Origin: Tangfeifania diversioriginum
Lineage (GTDB): Bacteria; Bacteroidota; Bacteroidia; Bacteroidales; Prolixibacteraceae
DNA: 64,000 nucleotides
Assembly (NCBI GenBank): GCA_945873105.1
Contig: CAMCBW010000017.1
Span: 1-64,000 of the forward strand
Reading direction: 5' to 3'
Both the position numbers and the translations under genes were made by a program. The notes beneath the pieces were generated by a model. That model was given only the letters and a program-made list of their open reading frames with translations. It was not told the origin of the DNA and searched no databases. Position 1 is the first letter of the stretch; each line of letters begins with the position of its first letter. Positions 52,500 through 61,470 of this stretch are shown here, piece by piece.

Positions 52500-52729
52500 C
52501 TCACTAAGGCTTAATGTACAGTTTCTAAGGGTTACTTGACACTCACTAAGGCTTGGTGTACATTCTCTAAGGGTTACTGTACATCCCCTAAGGCTTAGTG
52601 TACATTCTCTAAGGGCTACTGTACATCCACTAAGGCTTAGTGTACATTCTCTAAGGGTTACTGTACATCCTCTAAGGCTTAGTGTACAGTCTCTAAGGGC
52701 TACTTGACATCCACTAAGGCTTGGTGTAC
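52500..52729 (+). repeat. Dimeric satellite, 42-bp period, about 5.5 copies
   Basis: Two alternating half-units follow one another without spacers: ACTAAGGCTTAGTGTACATT with CT (about 22 nt) and CTAAGGGTTACTGTACATCC (20 nt). Variants affect mainly the base before CTAAGG, G/A in GGCTTGG/AG, and TGTACA versus TTGACA. There is no open reading frame that spans it in a protein-like manner. Confidence 0.8.
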
Positions 52730-52758
52730 AAATGCGGGAGGGAGGTGGAAATAATTAC

Positions 52759-52844
52759 GTTCAGCGAAGCTAATTACGAATTGAAGTTCAGCGAGGCTCA
52801 TTTTAAAGGCATTGTAATTTCCTTGCCTGGCTTCGCTGAACTTC
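52759..52844. repeat. Inverted-repeat cluster around GTTCAGCGAAGC
   Basis: GTTCAGCGAAGC (52759-52770) and its perfect complement GCTTCGCTGAAC (52830-52841) enclose a third, directly repeated copy, GAAGTTCAGCGAGG (52783-52796), that pairs with 52831-52844 with one mismatch. Two alternative hairpins are thus possible. It lies just past the stop of the minus-strand gene at 52857 and may act as its terminator. Confidence 0.5.
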
Positions 52845-52856
52845 CTTAGGTGCAAT

Positions 52857-53603
52857 TTAATTCTTCTGCATGGTAAATTCTACCCCGCTTACCTGGGTGT
52901 ATTCGGGAGAGGTAGCGCCAAAAACAGATTTGACATATTTTTTGACGTCTAAACCTACCTTCACCAGACCGGTTTCCCGGTCGTAGAAGAGCTTGTTGCG
53001 GCTGATCCTTGCATTGCTGAGCAACATCTGCGCAATCTTGACGGCCTCATTGTTTTTCTTGAAATCGGCCAGCATCGCTTGCAGGGCAGAGAGTTGGAGA
53101 TCCGGTTCGTTGGGGTGGTAACCGGGTTGTTCCATCAGCAATTGGGTGAGTTTTTCGAAATTCTCCATCCGGCTATCAGCACTCAGCCGGGAGGTGGAGA
53201 TGGTTGGTAGCTTCTCCTTTGGATTTTCAGTCGCATGGACGGAAGGAGCAGTCGCATGTTTGCGGATTCTGGTCCCCTGCAATTTTTTGTTGAGCGCTTT
53301 TACGCCGGCGCGTACTGCAGGGCTTACGTCGCCCGATTCGACTGAATTGAGGATACGGGTAAGCAGGACATTCAGTCCGTCGAAACGATGCTGCTGGACC
53401 TCCACCGCCACACTCCAGTTGTTGTAAAGGGTGTTGAGTGAAACCAGGCTTTTTTGCGCCTCCTCCCGAAGGGTGTTGAGGGCGGGAAGGGTAATGGATT
53501 GTTTGGAAGGATTGTAGCCGGTTCCAAATCCAGTAGCGTACGATATCATGGTACCAAGGTTTGCTACATTCTTGGCATGACCTTTTTCGGAAAAAGTTGT
53601 CAT
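52857..53603 (-). CDS. Uncharacterised Bacteroidota protein
   Basis: The 248-residue soluble protein starts at MTTFSEKGHAKNVANLGTMI. The longer frame from 53678 begins in non-coding-like sequence and is not used. It is helix-rich, with QKSLVSLNTLYNNWSVAVEV and later KLTQLLMEQPGYHPNEPDL, then ISRNKLFYDRETGLVKVGLD near the C-terminus. It has no signal peptide, membrane helix or recognisable catalytic motif. I recall similar proteins in other Bacteroidota without an assigned function. It stands alone beside repeats, so context gives little help. Confidence 0.6.
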   Translation of the reverse strand: MTTFSEKGHAKNVANLGTMISYATGFGTGYNPSKQSITLPALNTLREEAQKSLVSLNTLYNNWSVAVEVQQHRFDGLNVLLTRILNSVESGDVSPAVRAGVKALNKKLQGTRIRKHATAPSVHATENPKEKLPTISTSRLSADSRMENFEKLTQLLMEQPGYHPNEPDLQLSALQAMLADFKKNNEAVKIAQMLLSNARISRNKLFYDRETGLVKVGLDVKKYVKSVFGATSPEYTQVSGVEFTMQKN

Positions 53604-53753
53604 CGAAAAGAATTTAGATGGTTTGAATAGTAAATCCCCGTGGTTAAGTATATTACACAGAGAATAAGTGTCGACCAATCAAAAATTGTAAGGTTGTAGG
53701 AATTTCTGCTTTTGGGTAATTTCAAAAGAGAAACCCCGGAGGACACAGAGGGA

Positions 53754-53773
53754 GAAAATCGCAAGCGATTTTC
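53754..53773. repeat. Perfect 20-bp palindrome
   Basis: GAAAATCGC-AA-GCGATTTTC is a perfect inverted repeat upstream of the uncharacterised gene, in a stretch (CCGGAGGACACAGAGGG) resembling intergenic repeats common in this phylum. Confidence 0.4.
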
Positions 53774-53799
53774 CAACGCCCGATTCGGTGTGACAAGCT

Positions 53800-53949
53800 G
53801 TGCAAGAGATTAAACAGCTTCCCAGCAATGGAAAAGAGCGAATGCAGTTGGTGGAGGAGTCGTTGACCTCCGGCAGGGAGCATCTCCAGGTTGTCGAACT
53901 CCCTGCAGAGAACAGGTTGGCGGTGTGGGTTCCATTTAAGATACTTTAA
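53800..53949 (+). pseudogene. Short protein-like open frame, unrecognised
   Basis: A GTG at 53800 opens 49 codons: QEIKQLPSNGKERMQLVEES, then LTSGREHLQVVELPAENRLA, ending VWVPFKIL. Codon use looks coding, and the opening resembles small regulatory or antitoxin-like proteins. No partner, ribosome-binding site or family can be named. A stop lies four codons upstream. Confidence 0.25.
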
Positions 53950-54178
53950 GGGATTGATTTTAAATGGTTGGAAACTTTGGAAGGGAGGGCCAGGTGAGCG
54001 GTCGGGAAGGCCGGAGGCGGGTTGCCTGCCGTTTACATTAGGTTAATACCACAAAGGACCAATAGGTTACCCCTAAATTCTCCTGAAATATTGATATTTC
54101 AAAAAATAATTTTCCAAAAGCTATTAGTTGGTAATAAATAGTTGGTAAATTTAAGTTTATATAATATTTTAATTTAAA

Positions 54179-55015
54179 TTGAAAACCAAGATTCTTAACA
54201 CCACATTGATGATTGCCTCATTACTCCTGTTATGCAGTTGGGGAGAAAAGGGACATCAAAAGATCAATAGTTCAGCACCACAATTCTTTCCTGCCAGGCT
54301 TAACAATTACCAAACTTGGTCTGAAGTTCTGTCAGATCATGGTTCAGATCCAGATAAAAGGAGAAGGGTTGATCCAACAGAAGAGATCAAGCATTACATT
54401 GACATAGATGCTTACACTGACTTTGTTCAAGCACACGAAATCGTTGAAGGGAAAGAGGAGGCCATCAATAAATACAGCATCGAGTTCATCAAGAAGAATG
54501 GTACTCTTCCCTGGATGACCGATTCAACTTACCAGGTCCTTGTGCAGCAATTCGAAGCAAAGGATTGGGCAAGGGCAGTGCTGACTGCTGCTGATCTTGG
54601 TCACTATGTTGGCGATGGACACATGCCCCTTCATTTAACCACCAATTATGATGGAAAAGAGACAGGGCAGCAAGGCATACATAGTAGGTACGAATCAAAA
54701 ATGATCAACAAGTACATTGATTCAATAGCTGTTAATGGTTCACATTTACATAAAATCAAGAATTTAAGCCGATATGTTTTTGATTACATATACCGCAATT
54801 ACCAGTACAAAGATTCCCTTTTTAATGCAGATAAGGTGGCATTTGAGAAAGCGAATCATGAGTACAACGATTTGTATTATCAAATACTTTGGAACCAAAC
54901 AAAAGGCTTTACTGCCAAAATGATCAGGGAATCATCAAAGTCCACAGCTGAATTGATAAGAATGGCTTGGATAGAGGCGGGAAGGCCAAGGATACCAGAA
55001 AACATTGGATTTTAA
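54179..55015 (+). CDS. S1/P1-nuclease / zinc-dependent phospholipase C-like protein
   Basis: The 278-residue secreted protein starts at TTG. It has a signal peptide (NTTLMIASLLLLCS) followed directly by Trp, in WGEKGHQKIN. The N-terminal Trp and His of this family coordinate the trinuclear zinc site after cleavage. Further ligand motifs are EEIKHYIDID and AADLGHYVGDGHMPLHLTTN (HxxGDxHxPLH) and GIHSRYE. These match the S1/P1 nuclease superfamily, whose members cleave single-stranded nucleic acids or phospholipids. A divalent phosphate-scavenging role is plausible. It converges on the sulfatase cluster. Confidence 0.8.
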   Translation: MKTKILNTTLMIASLLLLCSWGEKGHQKINSSAPQFFPARLNNYQTWSEVLSDHGSDPDKRRRVDPTEEIKHYIDIDAYTDFVQAHEIVEGKEEAINKYSIEFIKKNGTLPWMTDSTYQVLVQQFEAKDWARAVLTAADLGHYVGDGHMPLHLTTNYDGKETGQQGIHSRYESKMINKYIDSIAVNGSHLHKIKNLSRYVFDYIYRNYQYKDSLFNADKVAFEKANHEYNDLYYQILWNQTKGFTAKMIRESSKSTAELIRMAWIEAGRPRIPENIGF

Positions 55016-55084
55016 TAGCAACAGCATAAGTACAAACCTGGCGGGATTATTCTATTTGTGTTTTCTTCACGCAAGAATATTTAT

Positions 55085-56488
55085 TCAATCCATCCTCTCT
55101 GATTTCAAACCTTTTAATTTACCATCAATAGATATGTCTTTATCATTTTTTTGCATCTTTCCCGGAATGCTGCGACCATTTGCAATATAACTTCTCATTA
55201 AGACGGTCATTTTTTTTACAATATCCGGGTTGGCGGCGGATAAATCTTTTGTTTCACTCAAATCGTCCTGAAGATTATAGAGTTCCTGCTGGTTTGAGGT
55301 AAGAAATACCAACTTCCAGGGGCCCTGACGGATGGCCAGATCGCCAAAAGCTGACTGATGAACAGTGGCTTCGCGGACAGCTTGCCCCGCAGTTCCCAAA
55401 AATTCAGGAAGCAGGCTCTTGCTGTCTTCTCCGGCGTTGCCGGGTAAATTTATACCAATGATTTCAGCAGCAGTAGCCATCAAATCATTCAGACAAACAG
55501 TATGATCATTCAGCATGCCCGGTTTTACTTTGCCTGGCCAACAAACCATGAATGGAACGCGATGACCTCCCTCGTAAATACTTCTTTTTGATTCCCTTAG
55601 CGGTTCGTAGGAGCGGTGCTCCGCCCCATTATCGCTGGTAACGATGACGAGTGTATTTTCGGCAAGATGATTCCTTTCGAGTGCTTCAAGTATCTGGCCA
55701 AGCATCGCGTCTCCCTGAAAAAGCCAGTCGCCATATTTAGGATCACTTTTTACCAGGTCTTGTGCCCCGCTTTTCCCAATATAGTCAGCAGAAGGCACAA
55801 TCGGTTCATGTGGGATGCCCATCGGAAAATAAAGGAAGAAAGGTTTATCTGATTTTGCACGTTCATCAATCCACTCAATTGCTTTTCTGATCATCAGTGG
55901 TTGGTTTTCATCTGGCTTCACATGCGAAACCACGCTGTTCTGCTCAATGATAGTTCCAATATTCCTGGCGTGGGTGAAGCCCAGAAAATAGTCGAAACCC
56001 AATGCATTGGGCCCATCCGTAATTTTTGCACCAATAGGCACCTCTTTTTCAGTTCCGGGTTTACCATCTACCCAGTTCAAACCGAGATGCCACTTGCCAA
56101 TACACGCGGTTGAATATCCTTGTTTCTTAAGCATGGATGCCACCGTTAGCCGATTAGCCGGAATTATCGGTTTTGAAAATGTGGTCAAGACTCCAAATTG
56201 TCCGATGCGCGAAGGATATCGCCCAGTTAGTATACCATATCGCGTAGGCGTGCACACTGCAGCAGCTGAATGGGCATCTGTAAAACGCATACCCTGTTGT
56301 GCAAAGCGATCAAGATTTGGAGTTCGCAATGATGATTCTGCGTTATAACTCTGAGGCTGTCCGTATCCCATATCATCGAAAAGGATGAAAATGATATTTG
56401 GCTTTTTAGTGATTTTCGATTCGGTGGCATGAAGTAAGTCCATCGAAGCCAGTATAAGTGCCGTGGCTACTATAGGTTTATGTTTCAT
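55085..56488 (-). CDS. Sulfatase, arylsulfatase-A-like (type I, Cys-type)
   Basis: The 467-residue secreted sulfatase has a signal in IVATALILASMDLLHATES and the metal-binding motif NIIFILFDDMGYGQ. The formylglycine motif is VCTPTRYGILTGRYPSRIG (C79), and later LVIVTSDNGAEHRSYEPLRE, then SIYEGGHRVPFMVCWPGK, as in arylsulfatases A and N-acetylgalactosamine-6-sulfatases. It is the last gene of a co-directional run of three sulfatases and three glycan hydrolases. All of these need formylglycine maturation, and the maturase is not in the window. Confidence 0.88.
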   Translation of the reverse strand: MKHKPIVATALILASMDLLHATESKITKKPNIIFILFDDMGYGQPQSYNAESSLRTPNLDRFAQQGMRFTDAHSAAAVCTPTRYGILTGRYPSRIGQFGVLTTFSKPIIPANRLTVASMLKKQGYSTACIGKWHLGLNWVDGKPGTEKEVPIGAKITDGPNALGFDYFLGFTHARNIGTIIEQNSVVSHVKPDENQPLMIRKAIEWIDERAKSDKPFFLYFPMGIPHEPIVPSADYIGKSGAQDLVKSDPKYGDWLFQGDAMLGQILEALERNHLAENTLVIVTSDNGAEHRSYEPLRESKRSIYEGGHRVPFMVCWPGKVKPGMLNDHTVCLNDLMATAAEIIGINLPGNAGEDSKSLLPEFLGTAGQAVREATVHQSAFGDLAIRQGPWKLVFLTSNQQELYNLQDDLSETKDLSAANPDIVKKMTVLMRSYIANGRSIPGKMQKNDKDISIDGKLKGLKSERMD

Positions 56489-56580
56489 TTGTATATAATT
56501 TGTTTTTTAACGGCCAAATGGAATAGCCATGAGGTTATTATCATTTCTGTGGGTGATTGACAAATCATGGCGATTTCATT

Positions 56581-58122
56581 TTATTCCTTTTTTGCTTTCT
56601 TTTTTGTACTCATTTTTTGCCCACTTTCAACCTCCACTTCTGGTGTATCGCCATCCTGGTTTTTGGTCAGTGTTGCTTTATGCTCCCACGGAAGCGAGCG
56701 GTCGAATAATTTTGGGAAATATTCATATCCATGCCCGGTCACTACCTTTTCCTGAATGGCTTTCAGTTCGGTATCATAGTTTTTTTTCATTTGTGCAAGT
56801 ATGCCGGCGTTTTCAGGATTACTGGCAACATTTTTCATTTCGATCCGATCTTTTCCAATGTGGAACAATTCGTCCTTAGGTTTCATGCCGTTGGCGGCTG
56901 AGTACCAATAGATGTATTTCCATTCCGAAGTGACGACTGCCATAGACTGACCAGTTGCAATGCCCCAGAAATTGAACAGCGGCAAAGATTCGCGAACCTG
57001 TTTGTCAGGATTGGTCAGCAATGGAAGCAGATTTTTCCCGTCGATACCATTTGGCGCTGGAACGCCTGAAAGTGCAAAAATAGTTGCAGCCATATCCACA
57101 TTGGCAGTAATGGCATTGCTCACTTTGCCATCATTTTCTTTGGACAGACGCGGATCATAAATAATTAAGGGAGTTTTCGAGCCTTCTTCGTAGGGGATCA
57201 CTTTGTCGCCAAAACCATGTGAACCACTATTGTATCCATTATCGGAGGTATAAATAATAACAGTGTTCTGCGCCAGCCCCAGACGTTCAAGCTCTTCGCG
57301 AATCATTCCTACGGCAGCATCTACCCCGGTGATGAGGGCATAATAGAGGCGCGCTGTACCATCGTAATCCTTCACCCATTCGCGGTAATTGGTAGCTGCC
57401 CGCGTGGTATGGGCCTGGGGTGAAAGGTGCTTGCCATTTTCAACCCCGTAGTTGGCCGGACGGGTGAATGAATTCTTTGAATCGTAGTGTTTCAGGTCGA
57501 TAGGGTCGGGCGTAAAAGGCATGTGTGGTGCTTTAAAGCTAATGCTCAAACAGAATGGTTTGCCGCTTGCCTTTGCCGCCTTCAGGAAATCTTGTCCCCA
57601 GGCACCGTAAGCGCGAGAACTGTGCGGATACTTTTCGGCATATTTGGCGATGCCTTCGTTCTGGGCCGTTTCATACTTCGTTTGACCAGGGCCTCCTGCC
57701 CAGACATTAAACTCCTTCCCAAAGGCTTCGAAATTCTCGTTTTGAATCACATATCCAATTTTGCCCGCAAACCCGGTAAAGTATCCGGCCTGCCGAAGTA
57801 GAACCGGATAGGAGTCCTCAAAGAAACGTCTTTCAAGGTCACCATGGCTGAAATTGCACCCGTGACGATATTCATAGAGCCCGGTCATAATACTGCACCG
57901 GCTTGCCATGCAGATGGAGGTGGTGTTGTAGTGATTGGAAAACCGTATACCATCCTTGGCGAGCTTGTCTATTTGAGGTGTGATAACATCCTTGTTACCA
58001 TAGCAACCTACTGCCCCAATAGTCTGGTCATCGCTAAGGATAAAGATGATGTTTGGCCTATCAGCCGCTTTTAGTCCGATACCTGAAATCAATAGCGCTG
58101 CAGCAAATATATTCCTTTTCAT
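56581..58122 (-). CDS. Sulfatase (type I, Cys-type) with basic C-terminal tail
   Basis: The 513-residue secreted sulfatase has a signal in RNIFAAALLISGIGLKAA, the metal-binding NIIFILSDDQTIGAVGCYGN, and the formylglycine motif ICMASRCSIMTGLYEYRHG (C71, CxASR). A later VIIYTSDNGYNSGSHGFGDK, then SKTPLIIYDP, completes the fold. The last 13 residues are very basic (MSTKKKAKKE). It lies 92 bp before the arylsulfatase-like gene and 50 bp after the next sulfatase. Its GCYGN and CMASR signature places it in a different branch from its neighbours, so the cluster should remove sulfate from several positions. Confidence 0.88.
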   Translation of the reverse strand: MKRNIFAAALLISGIGLKAADRPNIIFILSDDQTIGAVGCYGNKDVITPQIDKLAKDGIRFSNHYNTTSICMASRCSIMTGLYEYRHGCNFSHGDLERRFFEDSYPVLLRQAGYFTGFAGKIGYVIQNENFEAFGKEFNVWAGGPGQTKYETAQNEGIAKYAEKYPHSSRAYGAWGQDFLKAAKASGKPFCLSISFKAPHMPFTPDPIDLKHYDSKNSFTRPANYGVENGKHLSPQAHTTRAATNYREWVKDYDGTARLYYALITGVDAAVGMIREELERLGLAQNTVIIYTSDNGYNSGSHGFGDKVIPYEEGSKTPLIIYDPRLSKENDGKVSNAITANVDMAATIFALSGVPAPNGIDGKNLLPLLTNPDKQVRESLPLFNFWGIATGQSMAVVTSEWKYIYWYSAANGMKPKDELFHIGKDRIEMKNVASNPENAGILAQMKKNYDTELKAIQEKVVTGHGYEYFPKLFDRSLPWEHKATLTKNQDGDTPEVEVESGQKMSTKKKAKKE

Positions 58123-58172
58123 ATTTCATTAAAAATTGATACACATAGTTCATTTATAGACAACAGTTGAAA

Positions 58173-59702
58173 TTATTGTTCTGAATTCTTCTTTTTCTTC
58201 TTCTGCTCCTTAACGGGTTTGGCACCATCAGACTTGCTGTCGGGGTCCATTTTCCTGAGCATCGCTTCGTCCGGACCACCGCCAAATTGTTTCCAGTAAA
58301 GTACTTTCATCGGGTTCATTTTTGGGCCGATGACATCTTCGTTCACCATTAAAGGCAAAGTTTCGATCCACCACTGATCGTAAGCAGTCCTAAGTTTAGC
58401 AGCTACTTCCGGATATTTGGCTATAACGTTGGTTGTCTCGCCCGGGTCGGACTTCAGTTCGTACAATTCTTCGTTGTTCACCAATGTAAAGCTTGAGTTT
58501 TGAATCGCACAATTTCTATATTTTGACTCCGCGGCTTTGCCTTTCGCCCAACGACCAACATGGTGCACCAGGATACGATCGGGCCACTCAGACTTTGGAT
58601 TTTTAAATAATGGGAACAAGTTTTTACCTTCGACCTGTTGCTTTACTTTATCTGAAAGTTTTGCACCGGTAATGGCAGCCAAAGTCGGGAAAATATCAAT
58701 AACCGAACTGAGTGCATCACATTCTACTCCGGAAGGAATTCCTCCGGCAGGCCAGCGAACAAATAAAGGAGAGCGCGTTCCACCCTGATAAGGCGTACCT
58801 TTTTGCCCTCTCATTCCGGCATTATAAATATTCACACCTGCTGTTCCACCGTTGTCAGTTCCAATATAAATAACCAGGGTATTTTCCTCAATACCCCATT
58901 CCTTAAGTTTCTTAAACAGCACACCAAAATTGGTATCAACATTCTCAATCATGCCGAAAAATTTCGCTATGTCTTCGGTCACTCCGGGTTTGCCGAGATA
59001 TTGACGGTAATATTCTTCCGGTACGACATGAGGACCATGAGCGGCGTTCAAAGGGATGTATGCAAAAAACGGTTGATTTGCTTTGCGTTTTGCATCCATC
59101 CATTTGGTGGCCTGAGCGAAAAATAGGTCGGTACAGTAGCCGGTGTTCTTCTCCCATTTGCCATTGTGCCATAATGCCGGATTGATATTTGTGTTTCCTG
59201 GTGCATCACCACAAGAACCGGGATAGGTCTGACCTATTCCACCACCACCATGTATATATACCTCATCGAAGCCACGACTCTCCGGACGGTAGGCCTCCTC
59301 GTCGCCAAGATGCCATTTACCAAAAATGCCCGTGGTGTAACCAACGCTTTTAAGCATTTGTGGCAGTGTGTAAGTTTCAAGACTCATTCTCTCACGCTCG
59401 AGAATCGTATGTGTGACACCATTCTTAAACTCGTGCCTGCTGCTCATGAGAGACGCCCGGCAAGGCGAACAAGTGGGGCTAACATGAAACTGTGTAAATA
59501 ACAAGCTCTCTTTCTTGAAAGCATCAACCGCTGGTGTGTGCATGATTGGGTTTCCCAAACAGGCATAATCGCCATAGCCCAAATCATCGGGCATAACAAG
59601 AATGATGTTGGGTTTAGCTGTATCTGTGACAGTAGTTTTTTCAGCGGCCAGACAGTTAGAAGTTATCCCAAAGCCGATCAATAGGTAACTGGTTGTTTTC
59701 AT
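58173..59702 (-). CDS. Sulfatase (type I, Cys-type) with basic C-terminal tail
   Basis: The 509-residue secreted sulfatase has a signal in TSYLLIGFGITSNCLAAE, the metal-binding NIILVMPDDLGYGDYACLGN, and the formylglycine motif TCSPCRASLMSSRHEF (C78). VIYIGTDNGGTAGVNIYNAG, then PYQGGTRSPLFVRWPAG, completes the active site. Like the gene after it, it ends in a Lys-rich tail (PVKEQKKKKKNSEQ). It is the first sulfatase of the three-gene run and follows the GH28-like gene by 146 bp. Confidence 0.88.
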   Translation of the reverse strand: MKTTSYLLIGFGITSNCLAAEKTTVTDTAKPNIILVMPDDLGYGDYACLGNPIMHTPAVDAFKKESLLFTQFHVSPTCSPCRASLMSSRHEFKNGVTHTILERERMSLETYTLPQMLKSVGYTTGIFGKWHLGDEEAYRPESRGFDEVYIHGGGGIGQTYPGSCGDAPGNTNINPALWHNGKWEKNTGYCTDLFFAQATKWMDAKRKANQPFFAYIPLNAAHGPHVVPEEYYRQYLGKPGVTEDIAKFFGMIENVDTNFGVLFKKLKEWGIEENTLVIYIGTDNGGTAGVNIYNAGMRGQKGTPYQGGTRSPLFVRWPAGGIPSGVECDALSSVIDIFPTLAAITGAKLSDKVKQQVEGKNLFPLFKNPKSEWPDRILVHHVGRWAKGKAAESKYRNCAIQNSSFTLVNNEELYELKSDPGETTNVIAKYPEVAAKLRTAYDQWWIETLPLMVNEDVIGPKMNPMKVLYWKQFGGGPDEAMLRKMDPDSKSDGAKPVKEQKKKKKNSEQ

Positions 59703-59848
59703 AAGTAATAAAATAAATTAGTTAGCGTTCGAAATTTACACGCAAGCAAATTTTACCTGATGCAGACATTCGATAGGCAAATTCCAAAAATTCAGCGAAA
59801 TGTCAATACGGCCAAGCAATTTTTTCACATGAACCACATAAAAAGTTG

Positions 59849-61420
59849 TCAATCAAAGCTGATATTTTTGGTATTTTCTTCAATTTTCACCTGAGGGGAA
59901 TTTTCATTTAACAGGTGTTTGAACCATGTTATATTTTCAAAGGTCACATCCGAAACCATGTGTTCTGCATCTGCACCTTTAATCCATATCGGATACCATC
60001 GTTCTTTTTCCACACCTGTTAATGCAATATTCTTAAACCGGACATTATTAATCTTTCCAGGTACCTGAGTTTTCATATATTGGTTAACAACAGGTCTTAA
60101 ACGGATTAAATCAAAGGCCCGATCGCCGGTTTGTTCGGGATAATCAGCATAAGCCGTAACATTTTCCACTGTTACATCTTCAATAGACATCTCCTCGCCA
60201 GGTTCAAAAAGAAAAGGTGTCATATTGAAATGCAGAATGTCGAGGTTACGAAGGACAATATGTCTCATATATTTTGCCCGGCTTTCGTGACCCAGCAGGA
60301 AAATACGTGCCCGGTCTGCCCAAAGCAGGCAGTTTTCTACTGTAATGTACTCAACGTTATCATTAGTCGATCCAAATTTTATACCTTTCATTGCAATGCA
60401 ATCATCGTCTGTGCGGATAAAACAATCCCGGATATACACTCTTTGCGAGTTACAGGGATTAATCCCGTCATCATTGGGGTTTCTGCTGCAAACGAGCTTG
60501 ACATTGGTGATAGATACAGAATCGCTGTTGTATATTGGAATTGTCCAACCCCAGGAACCCCTAAGGATAATACCTTCAACCATAACATTTTTTGTTTCAC
60601 TCATGCGAATCATCGATCCGGGACCTTTTCGCCATGGCCATTCGTTTCCACAAAGTATTCCCCGGCCTGTTATTTTTATATCATTGCCGGAAACATCCAC
60701 TCCGCCTTTGACAATAGCGCCACCGGCTATATACAGCGTTTGACCTGACGAAAGTTTAATTTTTTCAGGCTTATGAATTCCCGGGCCAAAGTATATGACA
60801 TTGGGATCATCTTTTTTTGGTGGATTGACCTCAGGGGCATTGGCAAAAATTAGAAGAGGCTCAATTCTTCCTTCAGACTCTATGGAAAGTTTGCATGGTT
60901 TGTTTATCGTAAAGGTTAAAGAATTCCCTTCCACTTTAGGTTCAATTCCAGCTGATAACGGGCGAATCACCAGCCTGTCGAGCGGTTTTTTAAGGGATGT
61001 AATCTTTATCGTAACTTCGCCTGAGAAATCAAAATAGCTGAAAGAATAAGGCCCGCCAACATCTTCCGGATTTAAAGTCCAGTCGGGGCGGTTTTCAACC
61101 TCGGCGATTTTGGCCAAATAGATATCCACCGGTTTGCCATTCACCTCCAAAATGTAATCCTCCGAAAGAATCTCATTTGGGGGTGCAGGATAAATAGTTA
61201 CGATTGGATCATTTTTGGAAAACATCTTTTTAAGTTCAGAGCGCCCTTCCTCCCAATCTTCAGATGTGGTAACCCGCCTGTCACTAGTGAAAAACTGCCA
61301 TGAATCCGGCAATTTGTCCGTTTGCGGAAGTTGGGAAACTGGCGGGAAATCATATCCATCTTGCGCCCATAGGTTAATGGTAAGCAAAGTCATCAATATT
61401 ATGGTTATGCAGGTTTTCAT
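59849..61420 (-). CDS. GH28-like right-handed beta-helix glycosidase
   Basis: The 523-residue secreted protein has a signal peptide (TCITIILMTLLTINLWAQ). An N-terminal beta-sandwich (about 60-220) is followed by a right-handed parallel beta-helix (about 225-520). Active-site-like motifs on the helix are RNPNDDGINPCNSQ, IRTDDDCIAMKG and FLLGHESRAKY. These correspond to the NTDG, DD and GH motifs of GH28 polygalacturonases; the final RIK is not evident. Related families (such as GH49) share the pattern, so the specificity could be galacturonide or another sugar. It follows the GH97 gene by 50 bp. Confidence 0.7.
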   Translation of the reverse strand: MKTCITIILMTLLTINLWAQDGYDFPPVSQLPQTDKLPDSWQFFTSDRRVTTSEDWEEGRSELKKMFSKNDPIVTIYPAPPNEILSEDYILEVNGKPVDIYLAKIAEVENRPDWTLNPEDVGGPYSFSYFDFSGEVTIKITSLKKPLDRLVIRPLSAGIEPKVEGNSLTFTINKPCKLSIESEGRIEPLLIFANAPEVNPPKKDDPNVIYFGPGIHKPEKIKLSSGQTLYIAGGAIVKGGVDVSGNDIKITGRGILCGNEWPWRKGPGSMIRMSETKNVMVEGIILRGSWGWTIPIYNSDSVSITNVKLVCSRNPNDDGINPCNSQRVYIRDCFIRTDDDCIAMKGIKFGSTNDNVEYITVENCLLWADRARIFLLGHESRAKYMRHIVLRNLDILHFNMTPFLFEPGEEMSIEDVTVENVTAYADYPEQTGDRAFDLIRLRPVVNQYMKTQVPGKINNVRFKNIALTGVEKERWYPIWIKGADAEHMVSDVTFENITWFKHLLNENSPQVKIEENTKNISFD

Positions 61421-61470
61421 ATTCTTTTTCTAACGGTCAATTGTTTCAGGTAATGACGAATTCTTTATTC

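Noticed and set aside
52500-52729. CRISPR array
   Set aside because: The units are contiguous with no unique spacers, and no cas genes are present.
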